DNA from: Tunturibacter psychrotolerans
GTDB taxonomy: Bacteria; Acidobacteriota; Terriglobia; Terriglobales; Acidobacteriaceae
NCBI RefSeq assembly: GCF_040359615.1
Contig: NZ_CP132942.1
Coordinates: 5,270,001 to 5,334,000, forward strand
Direction: 5' to 3'
DNA length: 64,000 nucleotides
The notes beneath the pieces are model-generated. The model did not search any database and had not been told where the DNA came from. It saw only the letters and a list, made by a program, of their open reading frames with translations. Below are positions 8,850 through 17,966 of the stretch, piece after piece. Made by a program: the position numbers and the translations under genes. The stretch's first letter is position 1. The number at the start of each line of letters is the position of its first letter.

Positions 8850-9143
8850 ATGAAGAAGGGTTATTGGGTGGTTGCGTACAGGACGATTGGTGACGAGGCG
8901 ACGATGAAAAGCTATGTGGCGTTGGCTTCAGCGGCGTTGGGACAGTTTGGGGGGCGTCTGCTGGTGGGCCCTGGGAACGCGGTTACGGCTCTTGAGGCCG
9001 GGTTGAAGCAGCCAACGGTCGTAGTTGAATTCGATAGCTACGAGCAGGCGCTGGCGGCGCACGAGAGCGCGGATTATAAGAAGGCTCTGGTTGCGCTTGG
9101 GTCGAGTGTGGAGAGGGACTTTCGGATTGTTGAAGGAGTGTAG
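8850..9143 (+). CDS. DUF1330 family protein
   Basis: A 97-residue dimeric ferredoxin-like alpha/beta-barrel protein of family DUF1330. It shows the family start KKGYWVVAYRTIGDEATMKSY, the GGRLLV strand, and the end PTVVVEFDSYEQALAAHES followed by DYKKAL. Function unknown in general; related folds are small monooxygenase- or decarboxylase-like enzymes. ATG 8850 has GAGGGA upstream; the longer frame from 8718 adds a stretch with no family character. It is probably a single gene, about 260 nt after DUF892. Confidence 0.88.
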   Translation: MKKGYWVVAYRTIGDEATMKSYVALASAALGQFGGRLLVGPGNAVTALEAGLKQPTVVVEFDSYEQALAAHESADYKKALVALGSSVERDFRIVEGV

Positions 9144-9498
9144 ACCCTTCAGCGAACGCGCACTCGAGGCATTATCGTTTCGTGGTGGGGATGGGCCGGC
9201 CGCCTCGCTGGAGACGTGTCAGAGCCGCGCCTATGGTGCCGGTGGCGAATCGGGTGGTCATCAGTGCGAAGGTGGAGGGCTCTGAAACTGTGGAGTTGTC
9301 GAGAGGTGGTTCCCTTCTCGAATTCAAATGTGATCAGGGTGCGCCAGGTGTTAGTGGGGATTAGGACATCTCTGAGGGATAGAAGCCCTCTCTGTAACCG
9401 GGAATAAACAAACGGTAGGGGTGTTTCTATCTTAACGAGCGCAAAGACGGCACATACAAGTTCGTCGCGCCGCAAATCATTTGGATTGAGGTACTACT
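9144..9498. other. Intergenic; possible ECF-type box
   Basis: About 355 nt. ORFs on both strands lack support. Near 9395 the sequence CGGGAATA occurs, and the same octamer stands upstream of the ECF sigma gene at about 10378. It may be part of a shared promoter, at low confidence. Otherwise nothing recognised. Confidence 0.3.
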
Positions 9499-10290
9499 TT
9501 GACTCCCTATCTGAGTTCAGAAATGGTCGTCGGACGTTTCGGAGTATCTGACGATCATTTTCCGCCACTAGATTCTCGAGGAGAGGAATCTCAGGATTCT
9601 TCACAGTCTACAATATATGAGATATCATGTCTCTTAACCGGCTTCTCCGGCCAGACCTGCCCGGTATCTCCGGTCTCGTTGTTGGCTGCTGAGAGATCCA
9701 TCTGTAGATTGCGCCTGGATCTGATCGAGATGCTCCGCCTCTCGTTACACGCCGTTGACTATGCTACGAAAGGCTATGCTTTGGGCCTCGTTGAATTTGC
9801 ATTGCAATCTTCCAGTGGAAGAAAGAAGCTGGAGTACCTTGGTCAGACGATCATCGCGGCGAGCCACGAGTTGTGCGAAGGAGAACTCGACGATTCACAG
9901 CTGGACTTTGTCGAATCCGCGCGGACAATCTCTGCGGCCCTGTCATCCACATGTCAGCAGGCAAATGAGATTTCTTCGCATACCGTCGCGCTCCTACGCG
10001 GAGGTATACGTCGAAACTCGCGAGAGTTAGCACAGTTGGGTGAGCGCGCAAACCGCCTGTTGCGACTCTGCATTGTGGCATTTATGAAACAGAAGGTTGA
10101 GTACGCCGAGGCCGTTTTGCGCGACATTGACGAGTGGAAACACGGTATTCAGGAAAAACTTTCCGGACCGAACTCCGGCGCGTCGGGGACAAGAGACGCG
10201 CGCGAATGGGCGATCGCGGAAAGCTTGACGCAAATCATGGAGAATCTGCGCCTTATATCGGTAGCGTCCTTATTACCGTATCGCTCTTAG
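9499..10290 (+). CDS. Uncharacterised all-helical protein, weakly PhoU-like
   Basis: A 263-residue protein I do not recognise with certainty. After a polar N-terminal 60 residues it is almost entirely amphipathic helix (from SLLAAERSICRLRLDLIEMLRL to DIDEWKHGIQ). The periodicity and the ELAQLGERANRLLRLCIVAFM segment resemble PhoU-type three-helix bundles. No signal peptide or membrane segment is visible. TTG 9499 is the start, with GAGG 8 nt upstream. The gene precedes the ECF sigma operon in the same direction with a gap of 130 nt and shares a CGGGAATA box upstream, so co-regulation is possible. Confidence 0.55.
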   Translation: MTPYLSSEMVVGRFGVSDDHFPPLDSRGEESQDSSQSTIYEISCLLTGFSGQTCPVSPVSLLAAERSICRLRLDLIEMLRLSLHAVDYATKGYALGLVEFALQSSSGRKKLEYLGQTIIAASHELCEGELDDSQLDFVESARTISAALSSTCQQANEISSHTVALLRGGIRRNSRELAQLGERANRLLRLCIVAFMKQKVEYAEAVLRDIDEWKHGIQEKLSGPNSGASGTRDAREWAIAESLTQIMENLRLISVASLLPYRS

Positions 10291-10420
10291 AATGTTGGCT
10301 TTTTGGCTTTTGCGGCACCGGAGACGAGGAGCGCTCCACACAGGGTGGTCCTGTGTGTGCCCGAGAATTCATTTTTTCGGGAATATTCTCTCAAGTCCGG
10401 TTTTGTAGAGGTAGTGAAAT

Positions 10421-10984
10421 ATGTCTTTGACCCCCGAGGGCTCACCTGTTGTAGAGGCTGCTGCTGGTATCGAACATATCGATGGGCTGTTCAGCTATGC
10501 GCTTGTACTCACTCGTAATCGGAGTGAGGCAGAGGACCTGGTGCAAGAGACTTATGTTCGCGCCATACGGGCGATAGGAAGTCTGCGCACTGGCAGCAAC
10601 GTAAAGGGCTGGTTATTTACCATCTTGCGGAACATTTGGTTCAATCAGTTACGGCAAAGGCGCGCCGCAAAAGTTGTTGCAATGGATGGAGAGGAGAGCG
10701 CTACGGATATTGCAGGGACTGCAAAAGATCCTTATGCGTTCTACGTAAGTAAGATGGAGCATGAGCAAGTGCGCGAAGCAATTCAACGACTGCCAGCGGA
10801 TTTTCGCGAGGTCATCCTGTTGCGCGAGTTCGAGGAGCTTTCCTATCAAGAGATTGCAACGATTTTGGACTGTCCAGCAGGAACGGTAATGTCGCGCCTC
10901 GCAAGGGCGCGCACTAAGCTGCGGAAGTTGCTTTCGACTGCCTTTAAGACCTCCGATTTCGCCAAGAAGGAGGTCATGGAATGA
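10421..10984 (+). CDS. ECF-type RNA polymerase sigma factor
   Basis: A 187-residue extracytoplasmic-function sigma factor. Region 2 contains LFSYALVLTRNRSEAEDLVQETYVRAI and VKGWLFTILRNIWFNQLRQRR. Region 4 contains LPADFREVILLREFEELSYQEIATILDCPAGTVMSRLARARTKLR, with the helix-turn-helix at about residues 140-165. The start ATG has a weak AGAGGTAG site upstream. The gene overlaps the following anti-sigma gene by 4 nt (ATGA), the standard arrangement for a sigma/anti-sigma pair. It probably autoregulates. Confidence 0.93.
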   Translation: MSLTPEGSPVVEAAAGIEHIDGLFSYALVLTRNRSEAEDLVQETYVRAIRAIGSLRTGSNVKGWLFTILRNIWFNQLRQRRAAKVVAMDGEESATDIAGTAKDPYAFYVSKMEHEQVREAIQRLPADFREVILLREFEELSYQEIATILDCPAGTVMSRLARARTKLRKLLSTAFKTSDFAKKEVME

Positions 10985-11859
10985 ACGCTGGCGATGAACA
11001 TACCCATAACGTCTCACTCTATCTCGACAACGAATTAAGAAATCAGGAACTAGAAGACTTTCGCGCTCATCTTGCCGACTGCGCGGACTGTAAAAGTCAG
11101 CTTGAAGAAGAGCAGGCACTTGCGGATCTTCTGCATCGTTCGCGGCCCCTCTACAGAGCGTCGGAGGAGTTGCGTGCTCGTGTCATGGCGACTCAACAAA
11201 TCTCCGCGTCCGAGCATACGCCGGACCGTCTTCGCGGGCGCGTGTTGCGGCTTCTGAAGCATTCCATGGGGGCCAGCGAATTCACGGCGTTCCCGTGGAG
11301 AGCGGTGGCGACGATTGCTTTCGTGTTTGTGTTGGGGATGGCATTCGTTCCAACTATTGCTCGCCATGCGCGTGCTGCCTCCTATGTGGATTCCGCGTTG
11401 ACCACGCACCGTAACTATCTTGATGGCAGACTTCCGCTCGAAATTAAGTCGGAATCTCCAGAAGAGGTAACGGCGTGGTTCGCAGGTAAGGTCCCCTTCG
11501 ACTTCCGACTGCCGACATCTCAATTGTCGCCGAATGACCAACCTGCTTATCGACAGGTTGGAGCAAGGCTGGTGAACTATGGGAGCAGTTACGCAGCCCT
11601 GGTCACGTTTGCGATGAAGAACGACAAGATTAGCCTGCTAATTGCTTCGAGCAAGTCCGCCGAGGCATATGGTGGGGAGGAGATCATCTCACGTGGGCTA
11701 ACCTTCCATTACCACACGAAGGCGGGGTTCAATGTGATTACCTGGACCACTCATGGCCTCACGTATGCTCTGGTCTCATCGCTGCATACTTCTGCGAGCC
11801 GGTCCTGCCTTGTTTGCCATCAGAACATGGCTGACAAAGGTGAGTTTGGCGAACAATGA
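10981..11859 (+). CDS. Transmembrane zinc-finger anti-sigma factor with C-terminal CxxCH motif
   Basis: A 292-residue anti-sigma factor. The cytoplasmic head has the ZAS motif, H30-x3-C34-x2-C37 with an upstream His near residue 9. One membrane helix follows at about residues 102-125 (WRAVATIAFVFVLGMAFVPTIA), then an extracytoplasmic domain of about 165 residues. The last 20 residues hold SCLVCHQ, a CxxCH heme c-attachment motif (C276, C279, H280). Known: ZAS anti-sigmas hold the sigma factor until a signal releases it. Inferred: the periplasmic CxxCH could bind heme c or form a disulfide and sense redox state. The following ApbE and Tat-exported oxidoreductase genes fit a periplasmic redox theme. 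Confidence 0.85.
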   Translation: MNAGDEHTHNVSLYLDNELRNQELEDFRAHLADCADCKSQLEEEQALADLLHRSRPLYRASEELRARVMATQQISASEHTPDRLRGRVLRLLKHSMGASEFTAFPWRAVATIAFVFVLGMAFVPTIARHARAASYVDSALTTHRNYLDGRLPLEIKSESPEEVTAWFAGKVPFDFRLPTSQLSPNDQPAYRQVGARLVNYGSSYAALVTFAMKNDKISLLIASSKSAEAYGGEEIISRGLTFHYHTKAGFNVITWTTHGLTYALVSSLHTSASRSCLVCHQNMADKGEFGEQ

Positions 11860-11941
11860 TTTTGGTGTGATCGGACTTTCGAGGTTCGCTTCATCTCCTC
11901 TAGATGCGTTTTGACAGGTTCCAGGGATATTCTGTTTCTAG

Positions 11942-12982
11942 ATGCCCCGATTGATCCAGATACTACGCGACGCTGCGCTGCTCGTAGCGTTGACTCTTCC
12001 AGGCACAGGCCCTGCGCTTTCGCAACAGGGACCCCTTGTGCTTTTCCGTGACGTTCACCGCGCGATGGGATCGGAGTTCACCATCGATCTGTATGCTCCG
12101 AATCAGGAGACGGCAGACCGGTGGATGCAAATCTCCTTCGAGGAGGTTGATCGTATTGAAGCGCTCCTCAGCAACTATCAGCCGACGAGCGAGCTTTCAC
12201 GTATCAGCCGTGAAGCCGGTACACATCCGGTCACTACCGATCCCGAAACCTTCGACTTTGTGCAGACTGCACTCTCCTGGAGCAGTCGTTCCAATGGAGC
12301 CTTTGACATCACCGTCGGGCCTCTGATGCGCGCATGGGGGTTCTTCTTCAATCACGGACGCATCCCGCCGGAAGAGGAGCTGCTCGCTCTGAAAAAGCAG
12401 ACGGGCTGGAGCAACATCCATCTCGATGCGTCGACCCGCACTGTCTCTTTCATCAATCACTCTTCGATGGAGCTCGATCCCGGTGGCATCGGCAAAGGCT
12501 ACGCAGTTGATCGCGTGGTCGCGCTGTTACGTCAGCAACATGTATCCGCCGCGCTGATTTCGGCGGGAAGCAGTACCATTTACGCGATCAGCGCTCCTCC
12601 TGGATCGCAGGGTTGGCCGGTAAACATTGCCGATCCTGCGCATGCAGGAAGCACACTCAGCACAATTCTCCTTGCGGATACTTCGCTGTCCACGTCCGCC
12701 TGTACGGAAAAATTCTTCATCAAGGACGGCCATCGTTACTGCCATATCCTTGATCCACACACGATGCATCCGGTAGAGAACATGCTACAGACCACGGTTA
12801 TCGCACCTTCCGCCACGGACAGCGACGCCCTATCCACGGCGACGTTCGTCATGGATCCGGACGCGTCAGCGCGTCTGCTGCAATCCTGCCCGCAGACGGA
12901 GGCCGTGATCGTATCAGGCACACCTGACAGTCCGCGCTATCGGCCTATCCACTGGCCAAAACCATTGCACGAAGCAAGATAG
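11942..12982 (+). CDS. apbE: FAD:protein FMN transferase (ApbE)
   Basis: A 346-residue exported flavin transferase that cleaves FAD and attaches FMN covalently to Thr or Ser of target proteins such as RnfG/NqrC-type subunits. It has a Sec signal peptide (LLVALTLPGTGPALSQQ), then family blocks MGSEFTIDLYA, FDITVGPLMRAWGF, SMELDPGGIGKGYAVD (flavin-binding), HILDPHTMHPV and the Mg-site segment ATDSDALSTATFVM. The length matches the family. It lies 82 nt after the anti-sigma gene and 19 nt before the Gfo/Idh gene, so it belongs to that operon. No obvious flavinylation target (FMN-binding domain protein) is encoded beside it. Confidence 0.92.
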   Translation: MPRLIQILRDAALLVALTLPGTGPALSQQGPLVLFRDVHRAMGSEFTIDLYAPNQETADRWMQISFEEVDRIEALLSNYQPTSELSRISREAGTHPVTTDPETFDFVQTALSWSSRSNGAFDITVGPLMRAWGFFFNHGRIPPEEELLALKKQTGWSNIHLDASTRTVSFINHSSMELDPGGIGKGYAVDRVVALLRQQHVSAALISAGSSTIYAISAPPGSQGWPVNIADPAHAGSTLSTILLADTSLSTSACTEKFFIKDGHRYCHILDPHTMHPVENMLQTTVIAPSATDSDALSTATFVMDPDASARLLQSCPQTEAVIVSGTPDSPRYRPIHWPKPLHEAR

Positions 12983-13001
12983 AAAAGAGAGTACTTACAC
13001 G

Positions 13002-14225
13002 ATGATGAACCGACGCCTTTTTGTTCAAGGTCTATCCGCGGCAACACTCGCAGCAAAGTCGATGACTTCCATCGCAGCGATGGAGGTTGCCGATCCAGCT
13101 ACCCCTGCACCCGTTCGCCTCGGAATAATCGGACCGGGAAGTCGAGGCAAAGAGCTGATTCGCAATTTTCTACGCGTACCGGGAGTGACCATCGTCGCGG
13201 CAGCGGATGTATACCCGCCGCGCTTTCAAGAGCTCAACCAACTATGCGGATATACCGTTGCGTCGCACTCCGACTACCGCGCTCTGGTTGACCGCAAAGA
13301 CCTTGACGCTATCGTCGTCGCTACTCCGCTCAGCTTTCATGCGGAACACGTGATCGCGGCGCTGCAAAGTGGACGCCACGTGTACGGCGAGAAGACGATG
13401 GCCTTCACCGTGGCCGAAGTAAATGACGTTGTAAAAAAAGTTGACGCCGGCAAGCAGATCTTTCAGGTGGGTCATCAGTATCGGTACGCGCCCTGGATTC
13501 GTTCCGCCATCGACTACGTACAGCGTGGAGAAATCGGCGATGTGACACATATCTATGGTTACTGGCACCGTAATAGCGATTGGCGCCGGCCCGTGCCTGA
13601 TCCATCTCTCGAACGCCTTATCAACTGGCGCCTCTACAACGAGTATTCCCTCGGGTTGTTGGCCGAGCTGGGTTCGCACCACATAGACATTGCAAACTGG
13701 GTGTTCGGTGAATCAGCGCAAGCTGCGTATGCCACCGGCAGCATCGCCGTCTACCACGATGGCCGCGAGAATGACGATAACGTTCAGGCAGTCCTCAGCT
13801 ACTCCAAGGGCCGACGCTTCGTCTTCAGTTCCCTGACTGACAATGCCGAGGTGGGTAATCAGCTTTGGATCTACGGCACCAAGGGCAGCCTGAATCTCAC
13901 GCTCGAAGACGCGGAGTTTTTTTACGAGCCGAAACGCGCGAGCCAACTCCCGTCAAAGCCTGGCGAGAAGGTGAAGGCCATAACTGCCGGGGCTTCTTAT
14001 CGTCCGGCGGGCGAGATGCCGTACCGTGGTGCTGGCAAACGTCTCGACATTCCCGTCACCGAAGATCCAACGACCACCGCCTGCCGAGCCTTCATCGAAT
14101 GCATCCGTACAGGTCAAAAGCCCGTTGCTGACGCTCATGTCGGAATGCGCTCGGCATTATCGGTTATCACGGCGAATCAATCGCTGAGTGCCAGACGAGA
14201 ACTCGATGTTCCGGCGCCGATTTAA
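13002..14225 (+). CDS. Tat-exported Gfo/Idh/MocA family oxidoreductase
   Basis: A 407-residue protein. The N-terminus MMNRRLFVQGLSAATLAAKSM is a twin-arginine-like signal (NRRLFVQG). The Rossmann motif LGIIGPGSRGKELI follows, then the EKTMAFT segment (equivalent to the EKP lysine motif) and the C-terminal domain with LGSHHIDIANWVFGE. Gfo/Idh/MocA enzymes oxidise or reduce sugars and polyols with tightly bound NAD(P); Tat export implies folding with cofactor before secretion. It is the last gene of the sigma / anti-sigma / apbE run, 19 nt after apbE. The substrate is not predictable. A strongly similar arrangement suggests periplasmic sugar or redox chemistry, by inference. Confidence 0.88.
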   Translation: MMNRRLFVQGLSAATLAAKSMTSIAAMEVADPATPAPVRLGIIGPGSRGKELIRNFLRVPGVTIVAAADVYPPRFQELNQLCGYTVASHSDYRALVDRKDLDAIVVATPLSFHAEHVIAALQSGRHVYGEKTMAFTVAEVNDVVKKVDAGKQIFQVGHQYRYAPWIRSAIDYVQRGEIGDVTHIYGYWHRNSDWRRPVPDPSLERLINWRLYNEYSLGLLAELGSHHIDIANWVFGESAQAAYATGSIAVYHDGRENDDNVQAVLSYSKGRRFVFSSLTDNAEVGNQLWIYGTKGSLNLTLEDAEFFYEPKRASQLPSKPGEKVKAITAGASYRPAGEMPYRGAGKRLDIPVTEDPTTTACRAFIECIRTGQKPVADAHVGMRSALSVITANQSLSARRELDVPAPI

Positions 14226-14596
14226 AAAGTCTGCGGATGCCGTTGAAAGTCAAGGAGTCGCCCATCAATGCGGTCGTTGCGCCGGCATTAGCGGAGGATT
14301 CGAGTGTACGGTTTGGCGTCCCTTCGAGGGCTCGTTTCACCGTCAGGCGCTCAACTTCGAGTAAATATCAGATCAGCGGAAGGAGCTCTATTGCTCCTGG
14401 GAAATCCTATCTATTTGAACTGTCGCCCGCAGGACTCGAGGCCAGGATGGATACGCTACTTACTTTCCTGTAGGGCTCTTCCCTCCCCTCCATGCCGGTT
14501 TAGCCCGGGCTCTCCGTATAGCTGACCACCTAACCGAAAATAACCGAACGCGCAGTTATAGTGCGTCCCCATCGGAGCGTAGTGTAGGATTCCGCA
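14226..14596. other. Intergenic, no supported gene
   Basis: About 370 nt. Two overlapping plus-strand ORFs (14237-14473, 14304-14525) show no family features and no good ribosome-binding site. I see no terminator with a clear T-run and no repeats. Confidence 0.4.
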
Positions 14597-15070
14597 ATGC
14601 GAGAAATGCATTTACGAGTCTTCGCGGTCGCAATCGCGGCGACGTTGTTGCTTGTTCCGGCGTACCCACAGCAAAGTCACTGGTCTTCGGCGGATGATAA
14701 AACCGCGAAATACATCGTTGAGATGGAGCGCAAGTGGGCTGAGGGTGTATGTGTTGATAACGGTGTCGTCGCTGGTCTGCTTGCCGACGACTTCCAAGGC
14801 ACTTCAACGAGCGGTGCGCGCTTCACAAAAGCTGATGAACTGAAGGACGAGAAAGGCGCACGCACCGCTCATGAGTGCGGACTTGATGAGGCTAAAGTGC
14901 GTTTCTTCGGAGACAGTCTTGCCGTTGTCTACGGCAGCGAACATGCTGTCGGCAAAGACAAGTCCCAGCCGAACGTAAAGGTGTGCCAAGTTTGGACTGA
15001 CACGTGGCTAAAGCGCGGCGGTATATGGCAGATCATCGCCTCGCACGATAATCGCGTGGAGTGTAAGTAG
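14597..15070 (+). CDS. Secreted NTF2-like (DUF4440/SnoaL-type) protein
   Basis: A 157-residue protein with a signal peptide (LRVFAVAIAATLLLVPAYPQQ) followed by a cone-shaped NTF2-like domain: IVEMERKWAEGVCVDNGVVAGLLADDFQGTSTSG, then DSLAVVYGSEHA and the C-terminal strands VWTDTWLKRGGIWQIIASHDNRVE. Proteins of this fold bind small ligands or act as isomerases and hydratases; exported ones in Acidobacteriota are mostly uncharacterised. ATG 14597 has AGGA 8 nt upstream. It is convergent with the UPF0182 gene, leaving only 64 nt between stops. Confidence 0.8.
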   Translation: MREMHLRVFAVAIAATLLLVPAYPQQSHWSSADDKTAKYIVEMERKWAEGVCVDNGVVAGLLADDFQGTSTSGARFTKADELKDEKGARTAHECGLDEAKVRFFGDSLAVVYGSEHAVGKDKSQPNVKVCQVWTDTWLKRGGIWQIIASHDNRVECK

Positions 15071-15134
15071 CTAGAGAACGCCTGACCTTTTGTCTGCATT
15101 GGCATGGTCGGTTGGTCGTCGAGCCGGAACAAGT

Positions 15135-17966
15135 TTACTTCCCATGCGCACTTAGTCGGTCCAGCACGCCTTTGAGCGCATCGAGCTTCTGGCCAGCTTC
15201 GCCAAGCTTGCCAGCGGCAGTGAGGCGCTGGTAGTCAGCGAAGTCTTTAGCAGCTTCAAAGATGAGCACGTTGATATCTGTCGAGGGTTGGGCTGTTCCC
15301 TGGGATGCAGGTGCAGATTGTGGTGCCTCGCTCGCGTTCAGCGACGAAACCTCTCCGCCAAAAAGCGATCTCAGGGCTGCTTGGAACGTAGTGCCGTATG
15401 CGAGCTTGTCCTGTAGCGCAAGCACGACCAGCCGCAACTCTGGCATGGGGCTTTGTTGAGCCTGAAGATAGATCGGCTCGGCGTACAAAAGTGCTCGACC
15501 AGACGGAATCACCAGCAGACTTCCGCGCAGAACATGGGACCCTTGTTGATTCCACAGCGTCAATTGTCCTGAGAGTTGCGCGTTCTGATCGATGCGGGCT
15601 TCGATCTGTTGCGGACCATCGATGAGTTTTGTTTTAGGGAAGTCGTAAACTACCGCTGTCCCATAATCTGGGCCGTCGCAGCGGCCGGCGATCCACCCGA
15701 TCAGGTTATTCCGATTGGCAGGCGTGAAGGGGAGAATCTCCACGAACTCTTCGCCTGTGCCTCCCGGCAGTTTCATCAATACGTAGTTGGGCTGCATCAT
15801 CTGAGTCGTCTGCTGACCGTTACTATCGGTCGCAGACTCCGTTGCAACTGTCCAGAGGTCCTCGCGATTGAAGAAGACTGCCGGATTCGTCATGTGGTAG
15901 AGGCCATAGACTTCCGATTGCACTTTGAAGAGGGCTTCCGGGTAGCGTACGTGTCTGCGCAGGTCCGACGGCATGGCAGCGGCGTCTTTGAAAAGGTTCG
16001 GAAAGATACGGCGATAAGATGCAAGGATCGGGTCTTGAGAGTCGAAGACGTAGAGCGTCGTAGCTCCGGTATAAGCGTCGACCACCACCTTGACGCTGTT
16101 TCGCATGTAATTGACTGAACTTTCTCCGAGATTGTAGTGGGTCGAATACGGATAGTTGTTCGATACTGTGAAGGCGTCCATGATCCACGAAAGCCGGCCA
16201 TCGTCGCCCACCACCATATAGGGGTCCTGATCGAAGGTAAGGAACGGTGCCAGCGCCGCAACACGATCGCGGATGTTGCGCCGCATCAGAAGCCGACTCT
16301 GCGAATTGACGTCGTCGCTGAACGGCAACTTCCCGAGATCGCCACGGTCGATGGCTAACATGACCCGTCTCAAGAAGCCGCCCAATATGATGCCGCCATC
16401 GCCTTCATAGGAGGTGAGATTGTTGTTCTGACCCTGCGGATAGTCGAACTCCTGCTGCCGCGTCTTTACGTACACGTCGGTGTCAGTGAGTTCGCCAAAA
16501 TAGATCTGTGGGCGCGTCACGTTGAGACCCTGGACCGTGCTCTGGACAGGCATATTGCTCAGAAACAGTGTTGGCAATCCTTCTGCTGTGAACCCATTGA
16601 CCGGGTTCATCGTCACCCCGTAACCGTGGGTGTAGATCAGCTTTTCGTTAATCCAGTTGCGACTACTTATTGGCAACTTTTCAACGTTGAGTTCTCTTGC
16701 TGCAAGCATTACCTGACGTGTCATGCCATCGATCTTGTATCGATCGATGTCGATGCCAGGAAAGTCGTAGTAGGTGCGGATCTCCTGAACCTGACGCAGC
16801 GTGTCTTGCAAGGCGTGCCAATCCCACAGCCGGATGTTCTGGAGGGTCGGCTGGTTGTTCGCCGCGTCCGCCGCATCGACTGTCGTCTCAGCAGGAAACT
16901 CGCGCTGTGCGAAGCGATTGAGCCCGTACGCCTGACGGGTCATCTCAATATTGTGGGCGATGAAAGGTTCTTCGCGAACGAGCTCATTGGGCTTCACAAT
17001 GAAGTTGCCCACGTACCAGCCGACAATTCCCATGACGCCATAGCAGGCTACGGCAGGAAGGATTGCAGCCACGATCCATCGCCCACGGGAATGCCGAACC
17101 GCGTTGTAGGCCGAAATGAACGCACCGAGAACCAGGGCAGCGCAGACGAGAAGAAGGCCGTAGATCGTTATGTGTGCGTCGGTGTAAGTAATGCCGTCAA
17201 AGATCGTGTGATGTTCAAGCAAGAGCTGAAATCGGTCCACATACACGTTTATCGCGAGGACGAGGAGAAGGAATGCGACCGCAATCGACAGTCCTCGCCA
17301 CGGAGACGGGGCGTAGGTGATCTGCCGCTTGGTTAGAGAACGGGCGCCACTCGTAATGATGAGGAATAGTATCGCTACGGCGCAGATCGCAATCGCCAGC
17401 GTAAGGAGCCAGTTATTGACAAGCTGCCACGCGGGGAGGGTGAACAGAAAGAAATTCAGCGGCTTACCAAAGACCGGATCAGCAACGCTGCCCGTTGTAT
17501 GCGGCGTGTACCAGAACAGCGCCAGTGTCGGCCAGTCCGCCATCATTGCCAACCCCGTCACGCACCCAATGACGACGGAGATGAAAAACGAGATCACGCG
17601 CAGAGCTGGTTGGACTGAAAGGTTTATTGGCTCTCCCGCGATGATAATCGCGTGAGCTCTCGGCAGATCGGCCTCGTGAGACCTTCGAATTGCCGAAAAC
17701 GCACCGTACAGAACCAGCAAAGTGGTCCCCGCAAAAAACACAAAGTCTATGATCTGCAGACTTGCCGATTTCCAGAACACCTCACTATATCCAAGCGACT
17801 GGAACCAGAGAAGGTCAACCCAATAAGACAATCCGATCCGTCCACAGACGAAGATACCCAAAGCTAAAGCAGCCAGTAGAAAGATTCCGCGACGTCCCCA
17901 TGTTGCACTTCGATGCTGCTTCGAATCTATGAAATCCGGCAATTTTCCCTCGTACTCGATCGTCAT
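15135..17966 (-). CDS. UPF0182 (COG1615) large membrane protein
   Basis: A 943-residue protein of family UPF0182. About seven membrane helices lie in the first 340 residues (for example FLLAALALGIFVCGRIGLSYWVDLLWFQSLGY, the family signature WFQSLGY region). A large extracytoplasmic domain follows, with QIYFGELTDTDVYVKTRQQEFDYP, LTFDQDPYMVVGDDGRLSWIMDAFT and the blocks YMRNSVKVVVDAYTGATTLYVFD and RRIFPNLFKDAAAMPSDLRRHVRYPE. The C-terminus has a Ser/Pro/Ala linker and a short helical end. Function is unknown; the family is widespread in Actinobacteria and other soil phyla. Single gene, no Shine-Dalgarno seen before the ATG. Confidence 0.92.
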   Translation of the reverse strand: MTIEYEGKLPDFIDSKQHRSATWGRRGIFLLAALALGIFVCGRIGLSYWVDLLWFQSLGYSEVFWKSASLQIIDFVFFAGTTLLVLYGAFSAIRRSHEADLPRAHAIIIAGEPINLSVQPALRVISFFISVVIGCVTGLAMMADWPTLALFWYTPHTTGSVADPVFGKPLNFFLFTLPAWQLVNNWLLTLAIAICAVAILFLIITSGARSLTKRQITYAPSPWRGLSIAVAFLLLVLAINVYVDRFQLLLEHHTIFDGITYTDAHITIYGLLLVCAALVLGAFISAYNAVRHSRGRWIVAAILPAVACYGVMGIVGWYVGNFIVKPNELVREEPFIAHNIEMTRQAYGLNRFAQREFPAETTVDAADAANNQPTLQNIRLWDWHALQDTLRQVQEIRTYYDFPGIDIDRYKIDGMTRQVMLAARELNVEKLPISSRNWINEKLIYTHGYGVTMNPVNGFTAEGLPTLFLSNMPVQSTVQGLNVTRPQIYFGELTDTDVYVKTRQQEFDYPQGQNNNLTSYEGDGGIILGGFLRRVMLAIDRGDLGKLPFSDDVNSQSRLLMRRNIRDRVAALAPFLTFDQDPYMVVGDDGRLSWIMDAFTVSNNYPYSTHYNLGESSVNYMRNSVKVVVDAYTGATTLYVFDSQDPILASYRRIFPNLFKDAAAMPSDLRRHVRYPEALFKVQSEVYGLYHMTNPAVFFNREDLWTVATESATDSNGQQTTQMMQPNYVLMKLPGGTGEEFVEILPFTPANRNNLIGWIAGRCDGPDYGTAVVYDFPKTKLIDGPQQIEARIDQNAQLSGQLTLWNQQGSHVLRGSLLVIPSGRALLYAEPIYLQAQQSPMPELRLVVLALQDKLAYGTTFQAALRSLFGGEVSSLNASEAPQSAPASQGTAQPSTDINVLIFEAAKDFADYQRLTAAGKLGEAGQKLDALKGVLDRLSAHGK

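Noticed and set aside
16626..17336. 236-codon plus ORF inside the UPF0182 gene
   Set aside because: Antisense shadow of a strongly recognisable long gene; no ribosome-binding site.
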